In this document: piece by piece, positions 42,353 to 50,801 of the stretch
How positions within the stretch are numbered: position 1 is the stretch's first letter
Layout: each line of letters opens with the position of its first letter
Assembly (NCBI RefSeq): GCF_014648435.1
Contig: NZ_BMRC01000029.1
Span: 1-64,000 of the forward strand
Source of the DNA: Nonomuraea spiralis
GTDB lineage: Bacteria; Actinomycetota; Actinomycetes; Streptosporangiales; Streptosporangiaceae
Direction of reading: 5' to 3'
Length of the DNA: 64,000 nucleotides
Translations under genes and position numbers: made by a program
The notes under the pieces: model-generated
What the model was told of the DNA's origin: nothing
Seen by the model: the letters and a program-made list of their open reading frames with translations, nothing else
The model's database searches: none

Positions 42353-42786
42353 ATGGCCCTGTCCGGGTACGTCGGACGCAAGGCCGGGTCCCTCCTGGGT
42401 CAGGTGGGCGACCTGTTCGTCATCGTCCTGGAGGGCTTACGCCGGACCTGGGACGTCAGGAACTGGTGGTGGGAGTTCGTCGACCAGTGCTGGTTCCTGG
42501 CCAGGGTCACCAGCGTGCCCGTGCTGCTCGTCTCCCTGCCGCTGGGCGCCACCGTGGCCTTGCAGGTGGGCGAGCTGGCCTGGCAGCTCGGCGCCGGCTC
42601 GGCCACCGGCAGCGCCGTCTTCGTCGGCCTCATCCGCGAGGTGGCGCCCCTGGCCGGCGCGCTGCTGATCGCCGGGGCCGGCGGCAGCGCGATGACCTCC
42701 GACATCGGCGCCCGGCACATCCGCGACGAGCTGAGCGCCATGGAGGTCATGGCGGTCAACCCCATCCACCGCCTGGTCACGCCACG
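42353..42786 (+). pseudogene. yrbE/mlaE-type permease, 3' half deleted
   Basis: The frame from ATG 42353 encodes about 144 residues of an Mce-associated MlaE permease (TSVPVLLVSLPLGATVALQV, then REVAPLAGALLIAGAGGSAM and MEVMAVNPIHRLVTPR). Normal members have about 250-270 residues with further TM helices. Homology stops at about 42785, where the tail of an mce gene begins in another frame. With no in-frame stop the frame reads on through the next gene until 44218. A 10-codon mini-ORF (GTG 42325 area to TGA overlapping this ATG) may couple its translation. Confidence 0.85.
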
Positions 42787-42885
42787 CATGTGCTGCCCAG
42801 GAACAAGGGGGTCGTCCCGGACGTCGCCAAGAAGGCCGCCGACCGGCTGGAGGACTTCCGCCTGCTGTGGGAGCCGCCGCGATGA
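42787..42885 (+). pseudogene. 3' tail of a deleted mce gene
   Basis: Thirty-two codons (HVLPRNKGVVPDVAKKAADR, then LEDFRLLWEPPR) end at TGA 42883-42885, overlapping the ATG of the next mce gene (ATGA). I read this as the C-terminus of the MCE protein normally preceding it. The start, MCE domain and everything between this gene and yrbE are missing. The assignment rests on position and reading frame rather than a conserved motif. Confidence 0.6.
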
Positions 42886-44231
42886 GGAACCGCGTCCATC
42901 TGAACCTCGGCTTCTTCGTCCTGCTGGGCGTCGTCATGACGATCTGGGCGTTCAGCACGATCATCAAGCTCGACGCGATCGAGCGGCCGTACCGGGTGTC
43001 GGCCGAGTTCGCCTCCTCCCCCGGACTCGTACGCGGCTTCGACGTGGCCTACCTGGGCGTACGGGTCGGCCGGATCGGGGACGTGCGGCTGGCGCCCGGG
43101 AAGATCGTCGTCGGGCTCGACATCGACAGGGAGATCAGGCTGCCCAAGGGCGGCACGGCCGAGGTGCGCCGCAAGTCCGCGGTCGGGGAGCCGTACGTGG
43201 AGCTCTCGCCGCCCGCCACCGGCGTCACCGGGGCCACGCTCGCAGCCGGCGACACCATCCCGCTGGGCAGGACCGCCGTGCCGCTGGACTACCGCAAGCT
43301 GTTCGAGGGCGTGGGCAAACTGCTGGACGCCGTACCGCCCGGGGACGCCAGGACGATCACCCACGAGCTGGCGACGGCCCTGGACGGGCGGGCCCCGGCG
43401 ATCAGGGACGTCATCGAGGACGCCCACGACCTGACCGGCACACTGGCCGACGACTCCCAGGCTCTGGAGGACCTGTCGGTGCAGCTCACCCGGCTCACCC
43501 ACACGCTGGCGGGCCGCAAGGACGCGCTGGCCTCGGGCATCACGGACCTGAGCGCGGTCACGGGCTCGCTGCGCGCCTCGCGTACCGACCTGAACGCCTT
43601 CCTCGACCAGGGCCCGGGCGTGTTCGCGCAGCTCGACGCGGCGATCAGGAAGTCCAGGCCGGGCCTTTCGTGCCTGCTGACGGCGGCCGGGCTGCCGCAC
43701 CGCCCGGTCTTCTCCGCCGAGACCGCGAAGAACGTGCACCACCTGCTGAGCATGGTCCCCACCGCGCTGAGCCTGGCCGGCGACATCAGCGAACGGCGGG
43801 GCGACACGGTGTACGGCAAGGCGTCGTTCGTCTTCAGCGTGCCCGGCGGGCCGACGCCGGCCGAGGAGTACGCGGGGGCCCTCGGGCCGCCTCGGGTGCC
43901 CCGGCTCACGACCTGCCCCCGGCACGCGCCGGCCGACACCTCCAGGGCCGCCCGGGACACCGGGCCGCATCCGGACGCCGCCGCCCGGCCCACCGGCGGG
44001 CCCACCGGCGAACCCACGGGCGGGCCGCAACGCGAGGGCTCTCCGGAGAAGGAGACCGTCCCGTCCCCGTCGTCGTCCGCTGGCGTGGCCGTCGCCGGGG
44101 GCGCGTCCCGTACCCGATCGAACACCACGCCGCTGATTGCCGCGATCTTCCTCGCCGTCGTGGCGGCCGGTGGCATCGTGGGCTGGATCGCGGCGGGCCG
44201 GGCGGCCCGCCGCCGTGAGGAGTCGCCATGA
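42882..44231 (+). CDS. MCE-family (MlaD) protein
   Basis: ATG 42882 (MRNRVHLNLGFFVLLGVVM) gives 449 residues. It has an N-terminal TM helix, a MlaD/MCE domain (about 35-110: SAEFASSPGLVRGFDVAYLG, GRIGDVRLAPG) and a helical Mce-C region (about 140-290). It then has a Pro/Gly/Thr-rich segment and, unusually, a second hydrophobic helix near the C-terminus (about 415-438, IAAIFLAVVAAGGIVGWIAA) before a basic tail. MCE proteins form periplasmic lipid-transfer rings with YrbE permeases; here the permease genes are lost, so activity would need another locus. Confidence 0.88.
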   Translation: MRNRVHLNLGFFVLLGVVMTIWAFSTIIKLDAIERPYRVSAEFASSPGLVRGFDVAYLGVRVGRIGDVRLAPGKIVVGLDIDREIRLPKGGTAEVRRKSAVGEPYVELSPPATGVTGATLAAGDTIPLGRTAVPLDYRKLFEGVGKLLDAVPPGDARTITHELATALDGRAPAIRDVIEDAHDLTGTLADDSQALEDLSVQLTRLTHTLAGRKDALASGITDLSAVTGSLRASRTDLNAFLDQGPGVFAQLDAAIRKSRPGLSCLLTAAGLPHRPVFSAETAKNVHHLLSMVPTALSLAGDISERRGDTVYGKASFVFSVPGGPTPAEEYAGALGPPRVPRLTTCPRHAPADTSRAARDTGPHPDAAARPTGGPTGEPTGGPQREGSPEKETVPSPSSSAGVAVAGGASRTRSNTTPLIAAIFLAVVAAGGIVGWIAAGRAARRREESP

Positions 44232-44908
44232 CCGCCGACCAGGACCTCGCCGAGACCCCCGGGCCCGAGTCCGCCACCGAGCAGGACGCCGTTGAGCAGG
44301 ACACCGCCGAACAGGCCTCTGCTCCGGAGGAGGTGGCGGCGGGCGGGTGGTTCACGCAGGCGCGGGTGTTCGGGGCGCTGGCCGCGATGCTGGCGGCGGC
44401 CGTCGCGGCCACGGCGGTGCTGCAGTGGATCGACGCCTCCCGGGCCCGCGACGCGCTGGCCAGGCTGGAGAACGAGCGTGCCCTGCGCCTGGAGGTCTCC
44501 GGCGCCGCGAGCGCCTTCAGCCAGGCCCTGCTCAGCTACGACTACCAGGACCTCCAGAGCACCCGCACGGCCCTGTCCGCCCAGGCCACGGGCGACTTCC
44601 AGGCCACCTACGACGCGGCGTTCGGCGGCGCGATGTCCCAGGTGATCGTCAAGCTCAAGGCCGTCTCGCAGGCCAAGGTCCGTGAGGTCTACCTGGCCGA
44701 CGCGGACGAGGCCACCGCGCACGCCATCGTCGTGGTCGACCAGCAGGTGAACACCGCGCAGGCGATTCGCTCGGTCAAGGATTCGCACCTTAAGATCACA
44801 CTTGTGAAGCAGAAGGGTTCCTGGAAGGTCCAGGACGTGACCGTGCTCGGCGCGGCCTCGGAGGACCAGTACAACCTCGACGACCCCGCGGCGAAGAAGA
44901 AGGACTGA
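44228..44908 (+). CDS. Mce-associated membrane protein
   Basis: The 226-residue product starts at ATG 44228 overlapping the previous stop (ATGA). An acidic cytosolic N-terminus (about 1-40) precedes one TM helix (about 47-68) and an extracellular NTF2-like domain ending AAKKKD. This is the layout of the Mas proteins encoded at the 3' end of actinobacterial mce operons, which stabilise Mce complexes. Sequence appears intact. Confidence 0.85.
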   Translation: MTADQDLAETPGPESATEQDAVEQDTAEQASAPEEVAAGGWFTQARVFGALAAMLAAAVAATAVLQWIDASRARDALARLENERALRLEVSGAASAFSQALLSYDYQDLQSTRTALSAQATGDFQATYDAAFGGAMSQVIVKLKAVSQAKVREVYLADADEATAHAIVVVDQQVNTAQAIRSVKDSHLKITLVKQKGSWKVQDVTVLGAASEDQYNLDDPAAKKKD

Positions 44909-44925
44909 CGATCGTCCCCCTGGCG

Positions 44926-45519
44926 ATGGGCGGCCGCCCCGAAGAGGTGCGCGCGCCCGAGACGTGGCTGACCGAGGTGGAGCGGGAGCGGGCCGACCGG
45001 TTCGTCTTCCCCGCCGACCGCGCCTGTTTCGTCGCGGCCCACCTGCTCGTACGCCTGTGCGCCGCCGCCGTGCTCGGCCTCCCGCCGGACGGCCTGACCC
45101 TGCTGCAACGCTGCGAGGTGCACGGCCCCGGCCATGGCAGGCCGTACCTGCCCGAGGCCCCCGAGCTGGGCGTGAGCTTCAGCCACACCCGCGGCTACGT
45201 GTGCGCGGCGGCCGGCCCCGGCCGGGTCGGCGTGGACGCCGAGCACGTGCCGCCGGGCCCGCTGAACGAGGCGCTGGCCGACCACGCGCTCACCCCCGCA
45301 GAACGTGCCCTGGTCACCGGCAACGACGACCTGATCCGCCACTGGACCCGCAAGGAGGCCCTGGTCAAGCGCGGCGAGCTGACGCTCGACGAGCTGCGCT
45401 CGGGCGGCTCCGACCTGGCGGGCCGCCACCTGCTGGAGTGGCGCGCCGACCCGGACGTCATGGTCGCGGTGATCACCGACTCGGCCGCCCGGCGGGTGCC
45501 GGTGCCCCCGGCGGCCTGA
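44926..45519 (+). CDS. 4'-phosphopantetheinyl transferase (Sfp type)
   Basis: The 197-residue product has both Sfp-superfamily motifs: GVSFSHTRGYVCAA, RVGVDAEHV (Mg-binding Asp/Glu, about 103-111) and WTRKEALVKRG (about 139-149). It transfers phosphopantetheine from CoA to carrier proteins of polyketide, peptide or fatty-acid synthases. No synthase is near, so it may serve several. It begins 17 bp after the Mce-associated gene, with no clear Shine-Dalgarno site, and may be translated from that transcript. Confidence 0.9.
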   Translation: MGGRPEEVRAPETWLTEVERERADRFVFPADRACFVAAHLLVRLCAAAVLGLPPDGLTLLQRCEVHGPGHGRPYLPEAPELGVSFSHTRGYVCAAAGPGRVGVDAEHVPPGPLNEALADHALTPAERALVTGNDDLIRHWTRKEALVKRGELTLDELRSGGSDLAGRHLLEWRADPDVMVAVITDSAARRVPVPPAA

Positions 45520-45522
45520 CGG

Positions 45523-46449
45523 CTAGCTCCGCCGCGTGGGCGTCGGGTCGAGGAAGACCAGGTTGACGCCCGGGAAACGGTCGCGCAGCCGCCGGTCGAC
45601 CTCGTCGCAGGCGATCTCCACGCCCGCCGCGCCGGCCTCGTCACAGAAGTCGATCTTCGCGGCGACCATGATCGAGCCCGGCCCGATCATCATCGTCAGC
45701 AGCTCGACCACCTCCTCCACCTCGGGCTGGGCCAGCAGCACCGCGCGGATGCCGGTCTCGACCTGCCGGGGGGCGGCCTGGCCGATCAGCAGCGACAGGT
45801 TCGACTGGATCAGGATGAGCGCGACGACCAGCAGGAGCAGCCCGATCGCGACCGACGCGGCGCCGTCCCACAGGGCCGAACCGGACCACTGGGAGCCGAG
45901 CAGGCCGATCGCCGCGATCACCAGGCCCACCAGCGCGGCGGCGTCCTCGAACAACACGGCCTTCAGCGCGGTGTCGGAGGTGATCCGCACCAGGCGCAGC
46001 GGCCGGATCCTGTGCCTGCCGGCCGCGGCGCGCAACTGCGAGAGCGCCTTGCTCAGCGAGACGCCCTCGATCACGAACGAGACCGCCAGCACGACGTAGG
46101 ACGGGGTGAGGTTGCCCAGCTCCTCGCCGTGGCTGATCTCGTGCACCCCGTGGGTGACGGAGAAACCGGCGCCGCCGACCAGCGTCGCGACCGCCGCCAT
46201 CATCGCCCAGAAGAACCCGGCCTTGCCGTAGCCGAAGGGGTGGCGCTCGTCGGGCGGTTTGCCCGATCGGCGTACCGAGACCAGCAACAGCAGCTCGGTC
46301 ACCGTGTCGGCGGCCGAGTGGGCCGCCTCCGACAACATCGCGGCCGATCCGCCGATCAGCCCGGCGACGAGCTTGGCCAGGGCGATGGTCAGGTTCGCCG
46401 CGCCCGCGACCAGCACGGTGGCCAGGCTGTCCCCCGACTTCTCCTCCAC
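45523..46449 (-). CDS. Cation diffusion facilitator (CDF) transporter
   Basis: The 308-residue product has about six TM helices. A transport-site motif is LSEAAHSAADTVTELLLL, with the HxxxD pair of CDF proteins; the second site (EDAAALVGL in the fifth helix) is Asp-containing. A cytosolic C-terminal domain ends with LVFLDPTPTRRS. It exports a divalent metal (Zn, Fe or Mn) with proton antiport; the metal cannot be told. Convergent with the PPTase gene. Confidence 0.88.
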   Translation of the reverse strand: MEEKSGDSLATVLVAGAANLTIALAKLVAGLIGGSAAMLSEAAHSAADTVTELLLLVSVRRSGKPPDERHPFGYGKAGFFWAMMAAVATLVGGAGFSVTHGVHEISHGEELGNLTPSYVVLAVSFVIEGVSLSKALSQLRAAAGRHRIRPLRLVRITSDTALKAVLFEDAAALVGLVIAAIGLLGSQWSGSALWDGAASVAIGLLLLVVALILIQSNLSLLIGQAAPRQVETGIRAVLLAQPEVEEVVELLTMMIGPGSIMVAAKIDFCDEAGAAGVEIACDEVDRRLRDRFPGVNLVFLDPTPTRRS

Positions 46450-46461
46450 CAGATCACTCTA

Positions 46462-46487
46462 CGGGGGGCACGCCCGGCAGCCCCCCG
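46462..46487. promoter_or_regulatory. GC-rich inverted repeat between CDF and MarR genes
   Basis: CGGGGGGC (46462-46469) and GCCCCCCG (46480-46487) form an 8-bp stem in the 80-bp divergent region. It may be an operator for either gene. Confidence 0.3.
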
Positions 46488-46529
46488 CAGGTAGTCGCAT
46501 CGCCGCGGTCGTGCGCTAGATTGGGGATC

Positions 46530-46988
46530 ATGAGCGCGCCCCGCTGGCTTTCCCCCACCGAACAGCGTGCCTGGCGTACGCATCTCGCGCTGCACAAGCT
46601 GCTCATGCACCGCCTCGATCGCGAGTTGCAGGAGCATCAGCTCTCGCTGAACGACTACGAGATCCTGGTCAACCTCTCCGAGAGCCAGGAGCGGCGGATG
46701 CGGATGAGCGACCTGGCCGACGCCACGATCCAGTCGCGCAGCAGGTTGTCGCACCAGATCTCCCGCATGGAGGCCAAAGGCCTGGTCACCAGGGAGGACT
46801 GCCGCGACGACCGGCGCGGCACGTTCGCCGTCCTGACCGACGAGGGCTGGGAGACGATCCAGCGGGTGGCGCCCGACCACGTCGCCGGCGTGCGCGAGCA
46901 CTTCGTCGACCGGCTCACCGACGACCAGATGGAGGCGCTGGAGCAGGCGTTCGAACCGATCGTCGAGCATCTGAAGAAGCTGCGCTGA
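46530..46988 (+). CDS. MarR-family transcriptional regulator
   Basis: The 152-residue product starts at ATG 46530 (MSAPRWLSPTEQ). The winged helix is typical: MRMSDLADATIQSRSRLSHQ ISRMEAKGLV is the recognition region, followed by the wing RDDRRGTFAVLTDEG. Dimer helices lie at both ends. It may regulate the co-directional lipoprotein and MFS genes 60 bp downstream, or the divergent CDF gene. Confidence 0.88.
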   Translation: MSAPRWLSPTEQRAWRTHLALHKLLMHRLDRELQEHQLSLNDYEILVNLSESQERRMRMSDLADATIQSRSRLSHQISRMEAKGLVTREDCRDDRRGTFAVLTDEGWETIQRVAPDHVAGVREHFVDRLTDDQMEALEQAFEPIVEHLKKLR

Positions 46989-47047
46989 CACCCAACCGAT
47001 ATGGCGGGCGCCGCGCGGCGTTCCCGGGCGGTCGCTACGATCCGCTC

Positions 47048-47701
47048 ATGCTCCGAAAGCTGCTGATCGTTGTCGTGCTCGCGCTGATGTCGGCCTGCTC
47101 CGCCGGGGGCGGCGGCGGTGACGAGCTTCCCGCCGGGCCCGACCTGATGAAGAAGGCGTCGGAGGCCATGAAGGCCGTCAAGTCGGCCGGCTTCTCGATC
47201 GCCACCGAAGGCAAGCCCAACGTACCGCTCAAGAAGGCCGACGGCAGGCTCACCTCGGGAGGCGACGCCGACGGCACGATCACGCTGGAGGTGCTGGGCA
47301 CCCTCCAGGAGATCACCTTCGCGGTGATCGGCGACACGGTGCACTTCAAGGGGCCGACCGGCGGGTTCCAGACGATGACCAGGCAGCAGCTCGCCCAGTT
47401 CTACGACCCCTCGGTGATCCTCAGCCCGGCCAAGGGCATCGCGCAACTGCTCGCCTCGGCCACCGATCCCCAGGTGGAGGCGTTGGAGGACGGCTCGTAC
47501 CGGGTGGCGACGACGTTCTCCGGGCAGGTCGTGGGGCAGATCGTCCCGGGCGTCACGCAGGGCGTGAACGGCAAGGTCTGGATCGACAAGGCCACCGCCA
47601 GGCTCACCAAGGCCAGCCTGCCGCTGCAGAACGGCACGGTGACGGTGACGTTCAGCGACTACGACGCGCCGGTCACGATCACGCCGCCCACCTCCGGGTG
47701 A
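47048..47701 (+). CDS. LppX/LprAFG-family lipoprotein (LprG-like)
   Basis: The 217-residue product has a lipoprotein signal (LLIVVVLALMSACSAGGGG, Cys about 17) and the LppX_LprAFG fold (MKKASEAMKAVKSAGFSIA, then ITFAVIGDTVHFKGPTGG). In mycobacteria LprG carries triacylglycerides and lipoglycans across the periplasm and is encoded with the MFS transporter P55. Here the stop overlaps the GTG of an MFS gene in the same way, which supports the assignment. Confidence 0.87.
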   Translation: MLRKLLIVVVLALMSACSAGGGGGDELPAGPDLMKKASEAMKAVKSAGFSIATEGKPNVPLKKADGRLTSGGDADGTITLEVLGTLQEITFAVIGDTVHFKGPTGGFQTMTRQQLAQFYDPSVILSPAKGIAQLLASATDPQVEALEDGSYRVATTFSGQVVGQIVPGVTQGVNGKVWIDKATARLTKASLPLQNGTVTVTFSDYDAPVTITPPTSG

Positions 47702-49260
47702 GCCGGATGACCTCGCCGGACCGCGCCCGCCGGGTCGCGCTCGGCGCGGGCGGCGCGGTGGTGCTGCTGGCCGCGCTCGACGCGTACGTGGTCGTGACGG
47801 TGCTGATGGACATCGCCCATGACGTGGGCGTGCCGCAGAACCACCTGGAGCGCGTCACGCCGGTCGTCACCGGGTTCCTGCTCGGGTACGTCGCCGCGAT
47901 GCCGCTGCTCGGCCAGCTCTCCGACCGCTACGGCCGCCGGCCGCTGATCCACGCCTGCCTGGCGGCGTTCGCGCTCGGCTCGGTGCTGACCGCGCTGGCG
48001 GCCGGTGAGGCGATGGTGGTGTCGGGCCGTACGGTGCAGGGCGTGGCGGGCGGGGCGCTGCTGCCGATCACGATGGCGCTGATCGGCGACCTGTGGGACA
48101 CCCGCGACCGCCCGCTCGCGCTGGGCGCGGTGGGTGCGGCCCAGGAGCTGGGCAGCGCCCTCGGCCCCCTGTACGGCGGCGTGCTGGCGCTGATCCCCCC
48201 GGTCGCCGTGGCGGGGGTGGAGCTGGGCGGCTGGCACGCCATCTTCTGGGTCAACGTGCCGCTGGCCGCCCTGGCCGCCGTCGCCGTGCAGCGTACGGTC
48301 CCGTCCCGGCCGCCCGCCGCGCGGGCCCGCGTCGACGTCGTCGGCGGCGCCCTGCTGGCCCTGGCGCTCGCCCTCCTGGTCGTCGGCCTCTATAACCCCG
48401 ACCCCGCCACGACCGTGCTCCCGCCGTGGGGCCCGCCGGTGATCGCGGGCGGCGCGGTGGCGGCCGCCGTCTTCGTCTGGTGGGAGATCCGCTCCCCCGT
48501 CCGCCTGCTCGACCTGTCGGCGGCCCGCAAGGGGCCGCTGCTGGCGACGCTGGCCGTGAGCTTCCTGACGGGGGCCGCGCTGCTGGTGACGATGGTGTTC
48601 GTGCAGTTCGCCGCGCAGACGCTGCTGGACGAGGACGCCCTGGGCGCGGCGCTGGTCCTGGCCAGGTTCCTCGGCGCGCTGGCCGTCGGCGCGCTGCTCG
48701 GCGGCGTGCTGGCCCGGCGGGCCGGCGAACGCGCGGTGGCGGTGCCCGGCCTGCTGATCGCGGCGGCCGGCTACTGGCTGATGAGCCGCTGGCCGCTCGA
48801 CCTGGCCGGGGCGGGCCTGGCCGTGGACGCCGACCTGGTCGTCGCGGGCCTCGGTCTCGGGCTGGTGATCGCGCCGGTCTCGTCGGCGGTGCTGCGGGTG
48901 AGCCCGGCCGCCCAGCACGGCGTGGCCTCGGCGGCGGTCGTGGTGGCCAGGATGATGGGCATGCTCATCGGCGTGGCGGGCGTGTCGGCGTGGGGGTTCC
49001 ACCGGTTCCAGTCGCTGACCGCCCATCTGGACACGCCGCTGCCGTTCGGCGTCGACGCGCAGACCTACCAGCGGCGGCTGGCCGACTACCTGGCCAAGGT
49101 GGACGCCGCCCTCCATGTCGAGTACACCGAGATGTTCCTGCTCACGGCGTTCGTCTGCCTGCTGGGGGCGGCCGTGGCGCTGCTCATGCCGCGCCGCGCG
49201 GAGGCGGCGTCCGCTCTCGTGGGCGCCGCCCCCGGCGAGGAGCCCGGCCCGGTCTCCTAG
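47698..49260 (+). CDS. MFS transporter, P55 (Rv1410c)-like
   Basis: The 520-residue product has about 14 hydrophobic segments (DHA2-like). The TM2-3 loop has LLGQLSDRYGRRPLIHACLA (motif A) and TM5 has GAAQELGSALGPLYGG (motif C-like). Start GTG 47698 overlaps the lipoprotein stop; ATG 47707 is also possible. In mycobacteria the P55/LprG pair exports triacylglycerides and affects drug sensitivity; the same job is inferred here. Confidence 0.87.
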   Translation: MSRMTSPDRARRVALGAGGAVVLLAALDAYVVVTVLMDIAHDVGVPQNHLERVTPVVTGFLLGYVAAMPLLGQLSDRYGRRPLIHACLAAFALGSVLTALAAGEAMVVSGRTVQGVAGGALLPITMALIGDLWDTRDRPLALGAVGAAQELGSALGPLYGGVLALIPPVAVAGVELGGWHAIFWVNVPLAALAAVAVQRTVPSRPPAARARVDVVGGALLALALALLVVGLYNPDPATTVLPPWGPPVIAGGAVAAAVFVWWEIRSPVRLLDLSAARKGPLLATLAVSFLTGAALLVTMVFVQFAAQTLLDEDALGAALVLARFLGALAVGALLGGVLARRAGERAVAVPGLLIAAAGYWLMSRWPLDLAGAGLAVDADLVVAGLGLGLVIAPVSSAVLRVSPAAQHGVASAAVVVARMMGMLIGVAGVSAWGFHRFQSLTAHLDTPLPFGVDAQTYQRRLADYLAKVDAALHVEYTEMFLLTAFVCLLGAAVALLMPRRAEAASALVGAAPGEEPGPVS

Positions 49261-49273
49261 GCCGGGCGTCCGG

Positions 49274-50533
49274 TCAGGGCGACAGGCGGTGCAGGTCGCG
49301 CGGGAAGGCGGTGGCCTGGCGGATGTTGGCGGCGCCGGTCAGCCGGGCCGTCCAGCGTTCCAGGCCGAGCGCGAACCCGCCGTGCGGCGGCATCCCGTAC
49401 CGGAACGCCTGGAGGTAACCCTCGTACGGCTCCACGTCCCCGTCCAGGGCCCGTACGTAGTCCTCGTACCGGTGCAGCCGCTGGCCGCCGGTCACCAGCT
49501 CCAGGCCCCTGAACAGCAGGTCGAACCCGTTGGAGTAACCCGGCCTGGCCGGGTCGGGATGGGTGTAGAACGGCCGCTTGGACATCGGGTAGCCGGTGAC
49601 GAACAGGAACTCCGACCCGTGCTCGCGCCGCGCCCACTCCGACAACCACCGTTCCTGGGCCGGTGACAGGTCGGGCTCGTCCTCGCCGGTCAGCCGCTGG
49701 GCCTCGGTGAAGTGCACGGCCGGGATCTCGTCCGGCACTGCGGGCAGCACGGTCCCGGTCGCCTCGACGGCGGCCCCGGCGCGGCGGCGTACGGACTCGA
49801 CCATGCCCGCCACGACCTCGCGCAGCACGGCCATCACGTCCCGGTGGTCGGCGACGAAACCCAGCTCGGCGTCGAGGCTGGTGTACTGGGCCAGGTGCCG
49901 TACGGTGTCGTGCGGCTCGGCGCGGAAGACCGGCCCGACCTCGTAGACCCGTTCGAACACCCCGACCATCGTCTGCTTGTAGAACTGCGGCGACTGCGCG
50001 AGGTAGGCGCGCCGGCCGAAGTAGTCGATGCCGAAGACGTTCGCGCCCGACTCGGTGGCCGAGGCCACGATCTTGGGCGTGTGGATCTCGGTGAACCCGA
50101 GCCCGTCGAGGGTCTCCCGGAACCCGGCCACGCTCGCCGCCGAGATCTCCAGCGGCGCCCGCAGCAGCGGGTGCCGCAGCGCGACGGGGGCGTGGTCGAG
50201 GATCGTCGGCAGGCTCGCCGCCACGACCGGGCGGTAGAGGTCGAACGGCGGCGCCTTGTCGGGCTCGGCCAGGACCTCGATCTCCGGCCCGGTCAGCTCG
50301 ACCCCACCCGGTGCCTGCCCGGCCGGGGTCACGGTGCCGGTGACCCGGACCACGCTCTCCTCGGCCGGCAGTTCCCCGGACGCGCTCACCACCTGCGCCA
50401 GCCCGGAACGGTCGCGTACGACCAGGAAGGACACGGATTTCAGGTGCCGGCGGCGATGGACCCAGCCGGCGATCGTCACTCGTTGACCGGCGTGCTCAGC
50501 GAGCGCCGCCGACAGGACACGAGAGATCATCAC
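49274..50533 (-). CDS. aspS: Archaeal-type aspartyl-tRNA synthetase (possibly non-discriminating, AspRS2)
   Basis: The 419-residue product is a class II synthetase far shorter than the usual bacterial AspRS (about 590) because it lacks the GAD insertion. It has an OB-fold anticodon domain (QRVTIAGWVHRRRHLKSVSF), motif 2 (VYEVGPVFRAEPHDTVRHLA) and motif 3 (GMPPHGGFALGLERWTARL). The Asp-binding loop is QSPQFYKQTMVG. Such AspRS2 enzymes often also charge tRNA-Asn for GatCAB. Expression should be controlled by the T-box leader just upstream. Confidence 0.92.
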   Translation of the reverse strand: MMISRVLSAALAEHAGQRVTIAGWVHRRRHLKSVSFLVVRDRSGLAQVVSASGELPAEESVVRVTGTVTPAGQAPGGVELTGPEIEVLAEPDKAPPFDLYRPVVAASLPTILDHAPVALRHPLLRAPLEISAASVAGFRETLDGLGFTEIHTPKIVASATESGANVFGIDYFGRRAYLAQSPQFYKQTMVGVFERVYEVGPVFRAEPHDTVRHLAQYTSLDAELGFVADHRDVMAVLREVVAGMVESVRRRAGAAVEATGTVLPAVPDEIPAVHFTEAQRLTGEDEPDLSPAQERWLSEWARREHGSEFLFVTGYPMSKRPFYTHPDPARPGYSNGFDLLFRGLELVTGGQRLHRYEDYVRALDGDVEPYEGYLQAFRYGMPPHGGFALGLERWTARLTGAANIRQATAFPRDLHRLSP

Positions 50534-50559
50534 AGCTCCTCTGCAGGAAGTGCATGACC

Positions 50560-50772
50560 CCTTGGGAGTGCGGGGGAGAAGGGAGCTCCCGGTGCCACCG
50601 CACTTTCACCGCCCGCGAGGGGCGGCCTCCACGACCCGATGACGGGGGTCAGGCCGGCGGGGCATTTCCTCCCCGCACTCGGGAGTGTCTTCACCAGCGG
50701 ACACGGGACCGCCTTCGCAGCATCCGGCGGCTCTCTGGGCCCGTGCGGCCCGCTGGTTACTCGTCTCCGTCC
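50560..50772 (-). ncRNA. T-box riboswitch, Asp specifier (GAC)
   Basis: The leader of the AspRS gene shows all T-box landmarks on the minus strand. GACGAGTAACC carries the AGTA bulge (complement of 50757-50761); CAGAGAGCC and GGATGCTGCGAAGGCGG are the Stem I distal loop elements. TGAAGACACTCC is the specifier strand, with GAC (complement of 50687-50689) in the GAA-NNN-A position used by actinobacterial ileS T-boxes. The T-box core AGTGCGGTGGCACCG (complement of 50590-50604) follows. After it AGTGCGG can pair with CCGCACT enclosing GGGAGCTCCC; no T-run follows, so translational or Rho-linked control is as likely as termination. Confidence 0.85.
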
Positions 50773-50774
50773 AC

Positions 50775-50801
50775 GTGTTGCCGCCGATCATACGGCAACA
50801 C
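50775..50801 (-). terminator. Hairpin after der
   Basis: GTGTTGCCG (50775-50783) and CGGCAACAC (50793-50801) form a perfect 9-bp stem with a 9-nt loop, starting 3 bp after the der stop and just before the T-box. It separates der from the AspRS transcript. Confidence 0.6.

Noticed and set aside
42353..44218. A single 621-codon frame that would join the permease to a long C-terminus
   Set aside because: After about codon 144 it is an out-of-frame reading of the MCE gene, with Arg/Gly/His-rich nonsense sequence. The real protein is in the frame starting at 42882.
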